Shown here one piece after another: positions 15,740 to 24,463 of a stretch of 64,000 bases of DNA; position 1 is the stretch's first letter, and each line of letters begins with the position of its first letter. The stretch comes from Thermosporothrix hazakensis (GTDB lineage Bacteria; Chloroflexota; Ktedonobacteria; Ktedonobacterales; Ktedonobacteraceae). The stretch covers positions 1 through 64,000 of the forward strand of contig NZ_QKUF01000021.1 of the NCBI RefSeq assembly GCF_003253565.1. The letters are read 5' to 3'. A program made the position numbers and the translations under genes. The notes below the pieces were generated by a model that did no database searches, had not been told where the DNA came from, and worked only from the letters and a program-made list of their open reading frames with translations.

Positions 15740-17794
15740 CTAGCGGGGTGCCTTCCAGATCTGCACCGAGCGATCCACCCCCGCTGAAGCGATCCGCGTC
15801 CCATCAGGCGACCACGCCACCGCATGGATATTGCCCTGATGACCGGGATAGGTAAAGGTACAATGATCTCCGCTTGGCTTCCAGAGCTGCACCAGGCGAT
15901 CATTACCGCCGACCGCAAGCAGCGCGCCATCGGGCGACCACGCCACCGCATTTTTGGTACTTTGCGGAATGATCTCCAATCTGGTACGTGTGCGGCTTGC
16001 CAGATGCCAGATAGAGACGCGTCGCTCATTGCTACCAGTCGCGGTAACAACCTGCTTGCCATCGGGTGACCAGGCAAGCGCCTGAATCGGCCCCGCATGC
16101 TCGAATGCCTGCTGTTGCGGTGAGGATGAGTGCCATAGTGATGAAATAAGCCCAAACCACGAGCGCGACTGTGTTTTCTGGCCCTCCGGTTGCCAGACAT
16201 GAAGCTGCTGGTCTTTGCCCGCTGATGCGAGCCTCGTTCCGTCAGGCGACCACGCCACAGCCTCCACAGTATCGGTATGCCGCTGGTACTTGAAGAGCGT
16301 CTTTTGCTCCATTGGATCCCAGATATGCACCTGCTGATCCACTCCCGCTGATGCGATTCGCGCTCCATCCGGGGACCATACTACGGCATGCAACGAGCGA
16401 TACGTGTGCCCTTTGTAGATATAGACCAGCTCGCCGCTGGCCGCTTCCCAGACATGCACCGTTCCCTCATCGTCCGCGGAGGCAACAAAGCGCCCATCAG
16501 GCGACCAGCAGAGTGCGAGCACGCGCGAAGTATGCTTCTGATAGGTTCGCGCCTGCTGTCCGGTCGCCGTATCCCAGAGAATGACTGATTTATCAAAGCT
16601 TGCCGAGGCCAGCAATTTATTATCCGGCGACCAGCTAAGCGAGGTGACGCGGCTGGAATGGCCAAAGCAGAGAAAGAGCGTGTTTGGCTGCTTTGTGAGG
16701 TGATACTGCGCGATCTTGCGCGAGTTGTGTATACCGGTTGCCTGTTTCCCGGGTGGCTCCTTGACGGGCAGCATACCTTTGAGCAGAGGCATCGTGCGTT
16801 CAGAAGTATACAGGGTTGCAATCTGCTGCAGCTTCTGCTTGACCAGCGCCACGCTTTCGGGACGCTGTGAAGCGCTGATGCTGACCATCGAGAACACCAG
16901 ATCATCCAGTCCGTCCAGAGCCGTATGAGGTGGAAGTTCAATCGGGCCGAAATGAAACGGCGTCTCCGTTGGATCATCACCCGTCAGCAGTTGATGCATG
17001 GTCGCGCCCAGACTGTAAATGTCAGAGCGGACAGTTGTTTGCGAGCGCCCATATTGCTCGGGAGCCGCATAACCGGTCGAGCCAAGCGCCGTTGTATCCT
17101 TCGCTTTCCCGGGCTTAAAGTGACGCGCGATACCAAAATCAATCAAATAGAGGTGCCCGGCCGGGGTCAGCATCACGTTCGCAGGCTTCAAATCACGAAA
17201 AATAATCGGCGGCTGTCGGGTATGCAGATAATCCAGGACATCGCAGAGCTGTAGCGAGATTTCCAGCACCTTTTCAACCGGCAGGCGCTTCCCATGAATA
17301 TGTTGTAGGCGCGCTTCCAGAGTCTCGCCATCGATGAAATCCATCACCAGATAGGAGCGTCCGGTATCGGTGAACTGGTCGTAGATGCGGGGCAGATTGG
17401 GATGATTCAGGTTCGCAAGCAGCAGCGATTCACGTTGAAATGCCTCAAACGCTGCCTGCACATCTTTCGCATTCAGGTTGCTCTGGCTCATCTCCTTGAT
17501 GGCAACAACGCGATTGCCAAATTGGGCATCCATTGCCTTATAGACCGCACCGAAGCCGCCACTCCCCACTTTTGCCAGAATCGTATAGCGCTGTTTTAGC
17601 TCATGCTGCGGCTCTAACAAACCGGTCAGCGTGGTAGCAGCCGGATAGATAGCGGCATTCTGTGCTTGATCCAGAGCGGAAGGAGTGGAGGAAACATCGG
17701 TGTGGAGGGGATCCCCACACGCGCGACAAAATCTTGCTTGCGGCCTGTTCGCCGCCCCACAACGATCACAGAAAATATGTGAAGAGAAAGACAT
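15740..17794 (-). CDS. Zinc-ribbon Ser/Thr kinase with WD40 propeller
   Basis: 684 residues. A zinc ribbon opens the protein (Cys 9, 12, 23, 26). The kinase domain (about 70-335) has VGSGGFGAV, the Lys in VAIKEM, DFG in LIDFGIA, and FRDLKPANV in place of the more usual HRD, a variant seen in many Chloroflexota and cyanobacterial kinases. No membrane helix follows. Residues from about 380 to the end are seven WD40 repeats, each with AWSPDG-type and W-D/W-K ends, enough for one complete seven-bladed propeller. It is probably a cytoplasmic kinase with an interaction platform. The gene stands alone. Confidence 0.95.
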   Translation of the reverse strand: MSFSSHIFCDRCGAANRPQARFCRACGDPLHTDVSSTPSALDQAQNAAIYPAATTLTGLLEPQHELKQRYTILAKVGSGGFGAVYKAMDAQFGNRVVAIKEMSQSNLNAKDVQAAFEAFQRESLLLANLNHPNLPRIYDQFTDTGRSYLVMDFIDGETLEARLQHIHGKRLPVEKVLEISLQLCDVLDYLHTRQPPIIFRDLKPANVMLTPAGHLYLIDFGIARHFKPGKAKDTTALGSTGYAAPEQYGRSQTTVRSDIYSLGATMHQLLTGDDPTETPFHFGPIELPPHTALDGLDDLVFSMVSISASQRPESVALVKQKLQQIATLYTSERTMPLLKGMLPVKEPPGKQATGIHNSRKIAQYHLTKQPNTLFLCFGHSSRVTSLSWSPDNKLLASASFDKSVILWDTATGQQARTYQKHTSRVLALCWSPDGRFVASADDEGTVHVWEAASGELVYIYKGHTYRSLHAVVWSPDGARIASAGVDQQVHIWDPMEQKTLFKYQRHTDTVEAVAWSPDGTRLASAGKDQQLHVWQPEGQKTQSRSWFGLISSLWHSSSPQQQAFEHAGPIQALAWSPDGKQVVTATGSNERRVSIWHLASRTRTRLEIIPQSTKNAVAWSPDGALLAVGGNDRLVQLWKPSGDHCTFTYPGHQGNIHAVAWSPDGTRIASAGVDRSVQIWKAPR

Positions 17795-17996
17795 GCGACC
17801 CGTTTTGCCCTGTTTTTCAAAAAAGACATGTTCAAAGAGAGGTCATCCCCCGTACAGTAGTACAAATAGATACGAAATGTCAAGCGAAAAGTTCAGGCAA
17901 TCACCCATCAGGGAGGAATAGCCCTGTACAGCAAAGAAAGAAAGTCCTATCGAGTTACTGATTGGTAATTTCCCTCGTACACTTAATAAGACCGGA

Positions 17997-18005
17997 TGTT
18001 ATAAT
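17997..18005 (+). promoter_or_regulatory. Extended -10 promoter of the receiver-plsX operon
   Basis: TGTTATAAT is a perfect extended -10 element, about 80 bases before the receiver start. The -35 position (CGTACA, 18-base spacing) is weak, as is usual with an extended -10. Confidence 0.55.
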
Positions 18006-18084
18006 ACATTTGGGCCTACAGAGGTAGGCAACATTCGAGATGTCAAAAACTCTGTGCTTTTGCAGATGAGGGGATTGCTGGAAC

Positions 18085-18465
18085 ATGGCGAAGAAGATCT
18101 TAGTTATGGATGATGATCCAACGATTGCCGACCTGCTCACAGAAGCGCTGGCCGATGAAGGCTATGAAACCCATATGACAACCCAGAGTTTGCGCTTCTA
18201 TGATGCAGTCATGGAACATAAGCCAGATCTCGTTCTGCTGGATATTATGATGCCGTATCTGGATGGGCGCGATGAGTTGCGGCTGATGAAGATGGGAGTA
18301 GGCAAAGAGATTCCGGTAATTGTGGTAACAGCCTTCCTGGGAGCCGTCCAGGAGGAAGATGAACTGCGAGAAGCCGGGGTCAGGCATATCGTTTATAAAC
18401 CTTTTGATCTGGAGAAATTGGTTGGACTGGTCAAAGAAACTATCGGAGAACCTGGGGGGAATTGA
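18085..18465 (+). CDS. Stand-alone response-regulator receiver upstream of plsX
   Basis: A 126-residue receiver domain with D9-D11, phospho-acceptor Asp53 in VLLDIMMP, Thr82 in VVTAF and Lys105 in YKPFD. All catalytic positions are intact. No output domain is present. Its stop codon is 3 bases before the plsX ATG, so the two are translationally coupled. A receiver tied to phospholipid synthesis is unusual, and no kinase is nearby. The partner is unknown. Confidence 0.93.
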   Translation: MAKKILVMDDDPTIADLLTEALADEGYETHMTTQSLRFYDAVMEHKPDLVLLDIMMPYLDGRDELRLMKMGVGKEIPVIVVTAFLGAVQEEDELREAGVRHIVYKPFDLEKLVGLVKETIGEPGGN

Positions 18466-18468
18466 CGG

Positions 18469-19527
18469 ATGAGTTCCTCAGGGAAGGCTCCTGTGCGCGT
18501 CGCGCTTGACGCCATGGGCGGCGATAATGCCCCCGCTGAAACAGTGCTTGGGGCTATTCTGGCTGCCCGTGAATATGGAATAGGTGTTTATCTTGTCGGT
18601 CATGAAGATAAAATCCGCGCCGAACTGGCAAAACATGATGTTGCAGGACTGGATCTTCCCATCGTTCACACAGACGAGATCATTGAGATGCATGAGCATC
18701 CTGCAACTGCTGTCCGCCGCAAGAAAAATGCTTCAATGACCGTGGCTCTTCAGCTTGTGAGAGATGGCAAAGCCCTGGGTGCGGTTTCCGCAGGCAACAG
18801 TGGCGCAATGATGGCAGCATCCCTCTTTACGCTCAAGCGTATTCCCGGTGTCGAACGACCCGCTCTAGGTGGGATCTTCCCCATTTTAAAGGGTGGGGTC
18901 AGTTTGATTATTGATATGGGAGCAAATACCGACTGCAAACCTGACTATTTGCCACAATTCGCCTTGATGGGCTCCATTTACATGGAGCGCATTTTTAATA
19001 TTCCGTCTCCTCGTGTTGGCCTGCTGGCGAATGGAGAAGAAGAAGGCAAGGGAAATCAACAGGTTATCGAAGCCCATCAGTTGCTGAAACGCGAGGCGCA
19101 AACGCTTGGCATCAATTTTATCGGCAATATTGAGGGACGTGACATCCCGATCGGTGGCGCTGATGTTGTCGTCTGTGATGGCTTTGTGGGTAACGTGGTG
19201 CTCAAGCTCAGCGAGGGACTCGGAGAGGCTTTGAGCGGCATGCTTCGCACAGAGTTAACCAGCTCCTGGAAAAACAAGATTGCCGCGCTGATGCTCCGCC
19301 CAAGCCTCCGCCAGATCTTCAAACGCATTGATTATGCCGAGTATGGCGGTGTTCCTCTGTTAGGTATTAATGGCGCCGCAATCGTTGCTCATGGGCGCTC
19401 AAATGCGAAAGCGATCAAGAACGCGCTGCGCGTAACCAAACAAACTGGCGAGACCGGAGTTGTGGACGCGATCGCGGAAGGGCTTGCTCGCCTCAATGCA
19501 GAGCAGGAGAGCAGCAAGACAAAATAG
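18469..19527 (+). CDS. plsX: Phosphate acyltransferase PlsX
   Basis: 352 residues, full length. PlsX converts acyl-ACP to acyl-phosphate, the first step of the PlsX/PlsY route to phosphatidic acid, at the membrane surface. Family blocks: VALDAMGGDNAP at the start, SAGNSGAMMA, GIFPILKG, DMGANTDC, NGEEEGKGN, VVCDGFVGN and GINGAAIVAHG. In many bacteria plsX is followed by fabH or fabD, but here it is followed by a terminator and preceded by a receiver gene, an uncommon setting. Confidence 0.97.
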   Translation: MSSSGKAPVRVALDAMGGDNAPAETVLGAILAAREYGIGVYLVGHEDKIRAELAKHDVAGLDLPIVHTDEIIEMHEHPATAVRRKKNASMTVALQLVRDGKALGAVSAGNSGAMMAASLFTLKRIPGVERPALGGIFPILKGGVSLIIDMGANTDCKPDYLPQFALMGSIYMERIFNIPSPRVGLLANGEEEGKGNQQVIEAHQLLKREAQTLGINFIGNIEGRDIPIGGADVVVCDGFVGNVVLKLSEGLGEALSGMLRTELTSSWKNKIAALMLRPSLRQIFKRIDYAEYGGVPLLGINGAAIVAHGRSNAKAIKNALRVTKQTGETGVVDAIAEGLARLNAEQESSKTK

Positions 19528-19555
19528 CAAGACAGACACAGGAAACAGAAAAAAC

Positions 19556-19597
19556 GAGCGTTTCATCTGTGTTTCCAAAAAGGTAGATGAAACGCTC
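19556..19597. terminator. Bidirectional terminator after plsX
   Basis: GAGCGTTTCATCT (19556-19568) pairs perfectly with AGATGAAACGCTC (19585-19597), followed by a T-rich tract. The convergent KGG-repeat gene ends 8 bases further on. Confidence 0.88.
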
Positions 19598-19604
19598 ATC
19601 CATT

Positions 19605-19973
19605 TTATTTTTCTTCTTGTTCCTTTTGTTCCTTTGCCCGTTTCTTTTTTCGCTTTGCCGCCCCACCTAGCTTCCCAATCCGGCGATAGAAGTCCGGGCC
19701 CTGACTCATTTTAGTGGCATTTCCTCCCTTTTTACCCATTTCAGAAAAATGCTCAGGACCATACTTGCTAACATTCGCACGACCACCTTTTTGTGCGATG
19801 GTACGGTAATATTCAGTGCCACGCTTCTCTTTGAGAATGGTACCTCCCTTTTTCCCAATCCGGCGATAGTAGTCCTCACCATATTTTGCACGAATGGTGT
19901 TGCCACTCTTCCGGCTTGGCTTTTTCGCAGGCGTGGATGATGATGTTGGCTGTTCTTCTTCTAATGATGGCAT
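19605..19973 (-). CDS. KGG-repeat protein
   Basis: 122 residues from the ATG at 19973, which has GAGGGG 11 bases upstream; the frame stays open to 20069 without a good ribosome site. A Ser/Lys/Pro-rich start is followed by four repeats of about 20 residues with the pattern YGxxYYRxIGKKGG (YGEDYYRRIGKKGG, RGTEYYRTIAQKGG, YGPEHFSEMGKKGG, QGPDFYRRIGKLGG). The end is strongly basic. The KGG motif is that of GsiB-like general-stress proteins and of plant Em/LEA proteins, which are hydrophilic and linked to desiccation or starvation. The function here is inferred from the motif only. Confidence 0.82.
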   Translation of the reverse strand: MPSLEEEQPTSSSTPAKKPSRKSGNTIRAKYGEDYYRRIGKKGGTILKEKRGTEYYRTIAQKGGRANVSKYGPEHFSEMGKKGGNATKMSQGPDFYRRIGKLGGAAKRKKKRAKEQKEQEEK

Positions 19974-20681
19974 GGATCTGGCTACCCCTCTATTGTATTC
20001 TGGTTTGTTATCAACAGATTGTTGCTCTCCCTTCCACGAAGCCAGATGTAAAGCCCCAACACGTCCCATTGTCGCTCATTCCCATCTCCCACCTTGTTAC
20101 GCCCCTCGGAGACTCTCCCTGCTCGGCAGGGTCTCCACTGCTGCCCGGCGCTATTCGTTTGTTTGTTTCGCCCCTCAGCAGCTCTGAGAGGCCATTGTAC
20201 GACTCATCCTCGACAATGGAGGTGAGAGAAGAAAAGTACAGACATCTTACTCACTTTCATGGGTAGCTCCGACCACGTTGTGCCATGAAAGTGGGCAAAT
20301 GGCTACCATGAAACTCGCTTTTCCCTTACTGAAAAACAGTTTTGTGCTTCTGCACGGGAAACAGGCAAGTCTGGTGTGTCAGAGCTCGAACTTCCAGAGA
20401 AGAGAACTCATGCGCTTGCTGATGTGCCTCAGTTTAGCAAAATAAGCAATAAATGTCAATAAATTATTATGAAGAGAAATTACAAATAATCATAAATAAA
20501 TATATTTAATTGCATAAATATATTGCACAAGCATTTTTCTTCCTAAAAATAATGAGAAGGTGCAGTAGATGCGTAGAAATAAAGCAGACAGAAGAGTAGA
20601 GAAACTCGCCTGCATCCTGCATAATAGATATGGTAAGATGAGGAAAAATGCCGTAGCCAATGTCACACCACAGGAGGCATC
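19974..20681. other. Gene-free stretch with a repeat copy and an AT-rich block
   Basis: No supported gene between the divergent KGG and CoA-transferase genes. It contains an inverted repeat CACTTTCATGG / CCATGAAAGTG near 20252-20293, a copy of the dispersed repeat listed separately, and a very AT-rich block at about 20440-20560. Confidence 0.4.
20283..20364 (+). repeat. Dispersed repeat, copy A
   Basis: This segment aligns with 48203-48279 at roughly 70% identity by eye. Shared blocks are CCATGAAAG, CTACCATGA, TACTGAAAAACAG (TACTGAAAACAG in the other copy), GTGCTT and GAAACAG, in the same order and spacing. It starts inside an inverted repeat. It is non-coding and may be the worn end of a mobile element. 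Confidence 0.5.
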
Positions 20682-21890
20682 ATGGACGCTGCACTCGCTG
20701 ATGTTATCGTTGTCGATCTCACACGCATCTTCTCCGGCCCATACTGCACGATGTTACTTGCTGATATGGGTGCAACTGTCATTAAAGTGGAACAGCCCGG
20801 CAAAGGCGACGATACACGCCAGTGGGGTCCTCCCTACGCCGCCACCGAAAGCGCGTACTACCTGGGCCTGAATCGCAATAAACTCAGTGTAGAGTTAGAT
20901 TTCAAGCGCCCTGAAGACAAACGACTCTTGCTCGGCCTGATTCAAGACGCCACTGTCCTCGTTGAAAACTTTCGCCCGGGGACGCTGGCACGTTACGGGC
21001 TGGACTATGAAAACCTTCGGCAGCAGAACCCGGGCCTGATCTATTGCTCGATCAGCGGCTACGGGCAGCAGGGGCCCTACGCTCACTATCCCGGCTATGA
21101 TTTCGTGGCACAGGCAGAGTCGGGTATTATGGCGGTCACAGGCGAGACCGAGGGAGAACCACAGCGAGCCGGGTTTCCCGCAGCCGATATCTCCGCGGGT
21201 GTCTTTGCCTGCATTTCCATCCTGGGAGCGCTCCACGCACGCGAGCGGACGGGGCAAGGACAATATATCGATATCTCGCTGTTTGAAACGGCAACCTCGT
21301 TTCTGGGCAATGTCTCTTCAAACTATCTGATCTCGGGACAGGAGCCGCAGCGCTACGCCAATACGCACCCCAATATTGTCCCCTATCAGGCCTTTCGCGC
21401 CGCCGACGGCTATATCGTCGTCACCTGTGGCAATGACACCCTGTTTCAGAAACTCTGCACCCTGCTGGACTGTCCAGAACTGGCGACCGACGAGCGCTTC
21501 GCGACCAACCCTCAACGCATTCGCCATCGAGCAGAGCTTATCCCACAGCTTCAGGAGCGTTTTCAGCAGCGCCCCGGTAGCGAATGGCTGGAACGATTAC
21601 GCGCTGCTGGTATCCCCTGTGGCCCGATTAACAGGGTCAGCGAGGTCTTCAAGCACCCACAGCACAAAAGTCGCGGCTTTCTCTGGGAGTGTGAACACCC
21701 AACTGCGGGCTCGATCACGCTTGCAGGCTCGCCTCTGGGCCTGACGGGAACCCCACCACGCCTCTACAAGGCCCCTCCACTTCTGGGTGAAGACAATGCT
21801 TACCTGCAACAGAAGGGCACGCTTCAGGAGTACCTTCAACGTAAACAAGCTCCTGCCAAAGGAATCCCTGATACAGAGAAGAGAACTTAA
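20682..21890 (+). CDS. CaiB/BaiF (family III) CoA-transferase
   Basis: 402 residues. Family III CoA-transferases move CoA between acyl-CoA and a carboxylic acid through an aspartyl-CoA anhydride. The blocks LTRIFSGPYCTMLLADMGA, RNKLSVELD, VENFRPG, and GFPAADISAG with the catalytic Asp are intact, and RYANTHPNIVPYQ and AAGIPCGPI are present. GGAGG lies 6-10 bases before the ATG. Substrates of this family are diverse (formyl, succinyl, carnitine, benzylsuccinate) and cannot be inferred. It stands just upstream of the dnaN promoter and appears unrelated to it. Confidence 0.94.
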   Translation: MDAALADVIVVDLTRIFSGPYCTMLLADMGATVIKVEQPGKGDDTRQWGPPYAATESAYYLGLNRNKLSVELDFKRPEDKRLLLGLIQDATVLVENFRPGTLARYGLDYENLRQQNPGLIYCSISGYGQQGPYAHYPGYDFVAQAESGIMAVTGETEGEPQRAGFPAADISAGVFACISILGALHARERTGQGQYIDISLFETATSFLGNVSSNYLISGQEPQRYANTHPNIVPYQAFRAADGYIVVTCGNDTLFQKLCTLLDCPELATDERFATNPQRIRHRAELIPQLQERFQQRPGSEWLERLRAAGIPCGPINRVSEVFKHPQHKSRGFLWECEHPTAGSITLAGSPLGLTGTPPRLYKAPPLLGEDNAYLQQKGTLQEYLQRKQAPAKGIPDTEKRT

Positions 21891-21970
21891 ACGGTGTTTC
21901 CGACAGTCGTCAGCCTAAAAATTTGTTCTAAAAAAATGCCGTATTTACGCTTATCAGGGGTAATATTTTG

Positions 21971-21999
21971 TTTACAATCCTTCTGGACTAGGCTATACT
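21971..21999 (+). promoter_or_regulatory. Promoter of dnaN-recF
   Basis: TTTACA (21971-21976), a 17-base spacer and TATACT (21994-21999) make a near-consensus sigma-70-type promoter. The predicted start of transcription is near 22006, about 40 bases before the dnaN start codon. Confidence 0.75.
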
Positions 22000-22046
22000 A
22001 GCCGTGATATTCTTTCTGTTTTTGGTTGTGTCTGGAGGAAACGTTC

Positions 22047-23183
22047 GTGAAGATTACATGTAAACAACAGGACTTGAGCCGCGGCCTCTCTATTGTCAGC
22101 CATGCCGTCTCAAGCCGTAGCACTCTACCTATTCTTGCTAATATTTTAATAACCACTGATAACGGCCGCCTTAAGCTCTCTGCGACAAATCTGGAAATCG
22201 GTATTAACTGTTGGGTTGATGCAGAAGTGGTGGAAGAGGGCTCAACCACAGTTCCCGCAAAAACGATCACTGAGCTGGTTGGCAGCTTGCGCCCGGTTCA
22301 AATCGAGCTCTCTGCCGACGAAGAGACCCATAGCATCAATATCCGCAGCCAGGGCGTCAACACGACCATGAAGGGCATGGACCCTTCCGAATATCCAACG
22401 ATCCCAAGCGCAGAAGGCGATGAAACCCCCGTACAGTTGGACGCCAAACAGGTCAAAGAAATCATTACACAGGTCGCCTTCGCCGCCGCTGACGACGATA
22501 CGCGCCCGGTTCTGACCGCCGTCTACGTCGATACGCGTGACGAGCAACTGACCTTTGCCGCCGCCGACTCCTTCCGGCTGGCCGTCCGCTCAACACCGCT
22601 GCCAGCAGGCGCACGCATCGAGGACAACATCCTGATCCCGGCAAAGACGCTCACTGAACTGGCGCGCATTCTGCCCAACGAGGGAACCGTTGAGATGATC
22701 GTCACGCCGAACCGCTCTCAGGTGCTCTTCCACACACCAAACGTTGATCTGGTCTCTCGCCTGATCGAGGGAAAGTTCCCACCGTTCCGGGGTATTATCC
22801 CGAAAGAGTACACGACCCGCGCCGTCATCGAAACCAAAGAGTTCGCAGCAGCAGTGCGAACAGTGATGCCTTTCGCACGTGATAGCTCGAATATTACCCG
22901 GCTCAAACTGCGTGGGGGCAACAGCGAACTTGAGCCCGGTGAACTAACCGTCGAGGCAACCGCCGAGGATGTGGGTAGCAGCGTCAGTACCGTGCATGCC
23001 TCCATTGATGGCCCTGAACAGGAAATCATCTTCAACGTGAGATATCTGGCGGATGTGCTCGCGATCGTTGATACACCTGAAGTGGCACTGGAAGTAACCT
23101 CCGCTGCTCGCCCCGGCGCGATTCGCCCGGTCGGCTCCGAGGACTACACCTATATTATCATGCCGATGAGCGCCAATCGCTAA
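22047..23183 (+). CDS. dnaN: DNA polymerase III sliding clamp (beta subunit)
   Basis: 378 residues from GTG 22047, chosen because GGAGGAA lies 6 bases upstream and the protein then starts MKITCKQQDL, as DnaN proteins do. It forms the ring that tethers polymerase III. Three clamp domains of about 120 residues are visible. Diagnostic blocks include SRSTLPILANI, ADSFRLAVR, LIEGKFPPFRGIIP and the C-terminal YIIMPMSANR that forms the protein-binding pocket. It has its own promoter and is followed by recF, but dnaA is not next to it. Confidence 0.97.
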   Translation: MKITCKQQDLSRGLSIVSHAVSSRSTLPILANILITTDNGRLKLSATNLEIGINCWVDAEVVEEGSTTVPAKTITELVGSLRPVQIELSADEETHSINIRSQGVNTTMKGMDPSEYPTIPSAEGDETPVQLDAKQVKEIITQVAFAAADDDTRPVLTAVYVDTRDEQLTFAAADSFRLAVRSTPLPAGARIEDNILIPAKTLTELARILPNEGTVEMIVTPNRSQVLFHTPNVDLVSRLIEGKFPPFRGIIPKEYTTRAVIETKEFAAAVRTVMPFARDSSNITRLKLRGGNSELEPGELTVEATAEDVGSSVSTVHASIDGPEQEIIFNVRYLADVLAIVDTPEVALEVTSAARPGAIRPVGSEDYTYIIMPMSANR

Positions 23184-23275
23184 GGTCTCAAACATATTCA
23201 GAAGAGATGATGCAAACAGCCCGCAGGGGACCCGTTCCCCTGCACGGAGCTGAAAGCACTTCACGGACGCATTTC

Positions 23276-24457
23276 ATGTATCTTTCCCACCTCTCGTTGA
23301 GCTATTTTCGTAACTATAAAGAGTTAGATCTTACCCTGGCTCCGGGCCTCTCTATCTTCTACGGAGATAACGCCCAGGGTAAGACCAACCTGCTCGAAGC
23401 GGTCAGCATGCTGGCAACCGCCACATCCTTTCATGCCTCAAGCGATCGCGAAGCCGTCAACTGGCATGCACCGGACCATATAGCTCACCTGAAAGGGAAC
23501 GTCATTCGGCTGGAAGATGATCTTGCCATCGAAATGATCATCTTTGATCCTACACCCCCGACATTCAACGAGGAGGCAGGAACACAGCCAGTCTCTCATC
23601 AAGAACTGCCCTCCGGGATGCCACGCAAGCGCCTGAAACTCAATGGTGTTCCACGCCGTACAATCGATGTGATCGGTCAGATGAAGGTTGTGCTCTTTGC
23701 ACCTGCCGACCTTCACCTTGTTGACGGCACTCCGGACGAGCGCCGCCGCTTTATTGATCGCGCTCTCTGCCAGATTGTGCCACACTACTGTCAGGCCTTG
23801 ATGATGTATCGCAAGGTTGTCACGCAGCGCTCAGCGCTTCTCAAGCGCATTCGAGACCAGCATGAAGATCCGGGACTGCTTGTCTATCTTGACGAACGCC
23901 TTGCCGAGCTTGCGAACCAGATCATTTATGAGCGACAACGCATGATCACGGCCATGAATGAACAGGCTGCGCCGCTTCAGGAGGCAATCAGTGGCGGGAA
24001 AGAGCGGCTAAAAATCGTCTATCGGCCTTCGCTGAAAGTTGACCCCGCCTGGTCACCCTTCGACGCACCCCAACACTTTCTTGAGCAGCTTCGAGCCATC
24101 AGGCGCAAGGAGATCCTGCAAGGAGTCTGCCTGCTTGGTCCCCATCGTGATGATCTGGAGTTTCTGGTCAATGGCGTCAACATCCATACCTATGGCTCTC
24201 GCGGTCAGCAACGCACGGTCGCCCTCTCCACCAAGCTGGCAGAGCTCGCCTATATGCGCGCCCATACGGGAGACGAGCCGGTCCTGCTGCTTGATGATGT
24301 CTTTAGCGAGCTCGATCATGTGCGCCGCGAATACCTGCTGCAACAGGTCATCCAGCATCAACAGGTACTGCTCACTGCGACCGACCTGACAGAGTTCCCA
24401 TCATCTATTCTGGAACAGGCCCATCGCTACCACGTGACAGCCGGACAGATCAGTTGA
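23276..24457 (+). CDS. recF: DNA replication and repair protein RecF
   Basis: 393 residues from the ATG at 23276 (MYLSHLSLSYFRNY, the usual RecF start); the frame is open from 23207 but the extra 23 residues look unlike RecF. RecF is an SMC-like ATPase that helps load RecA at gaps. The Walker A is GDNAQGKT (30-37), the signature is LLGPHRDDLEF and the Walker B/D-loop is VLLLDDVFSELD. No strong ribosome site precedes the start; translation is probably coupled to dnaN about 90 bases upstream. The stop is 6 bases from the convergent MFS gene, with no visible terminator. Confidence 0.96.
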   Translation: MYLSHLSLSYFRNYKELDLTLAPGLSIFYGDNAQGKTNLLEAVSMLATATSFHASSDREAVNWHAPDHIAHLKGNVIRLEDDLAIEMIIFDPTPPTFNEEAGTQPVSHQELPSGMPRKRLKLNGVPRRTIDVIGQMKVVLFAPADLHLVDGTPDERRRFIDRALCQIVPHYCQALMMYRKVVTQRSALLKRIRDQHEDPGLLVYLDERLAELANQIIYERQRMITAMNEQAAPLQEAISGGKERLKIVYRPSLKVDPAWSPFDAPQHFLEQLRAIRRKEILQGVCLLGPHRDDLEFLVNGVNIHTYGSRGQQRTVALSTKLAELAYMRAHTGDEPVLLLDDVFSELDHVRREYLLQQVIQHQQVLLTATDLTEFPSSILEQAHRYHVTAGQIS

Positions 24458-24463
24458 ACTATC

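Noticed and set aside
20440..20560. AT-rich block as a replication origin unwinding element
   Set aside because: No DnaA boxes could be found near it; AT-richness alone is not enough.
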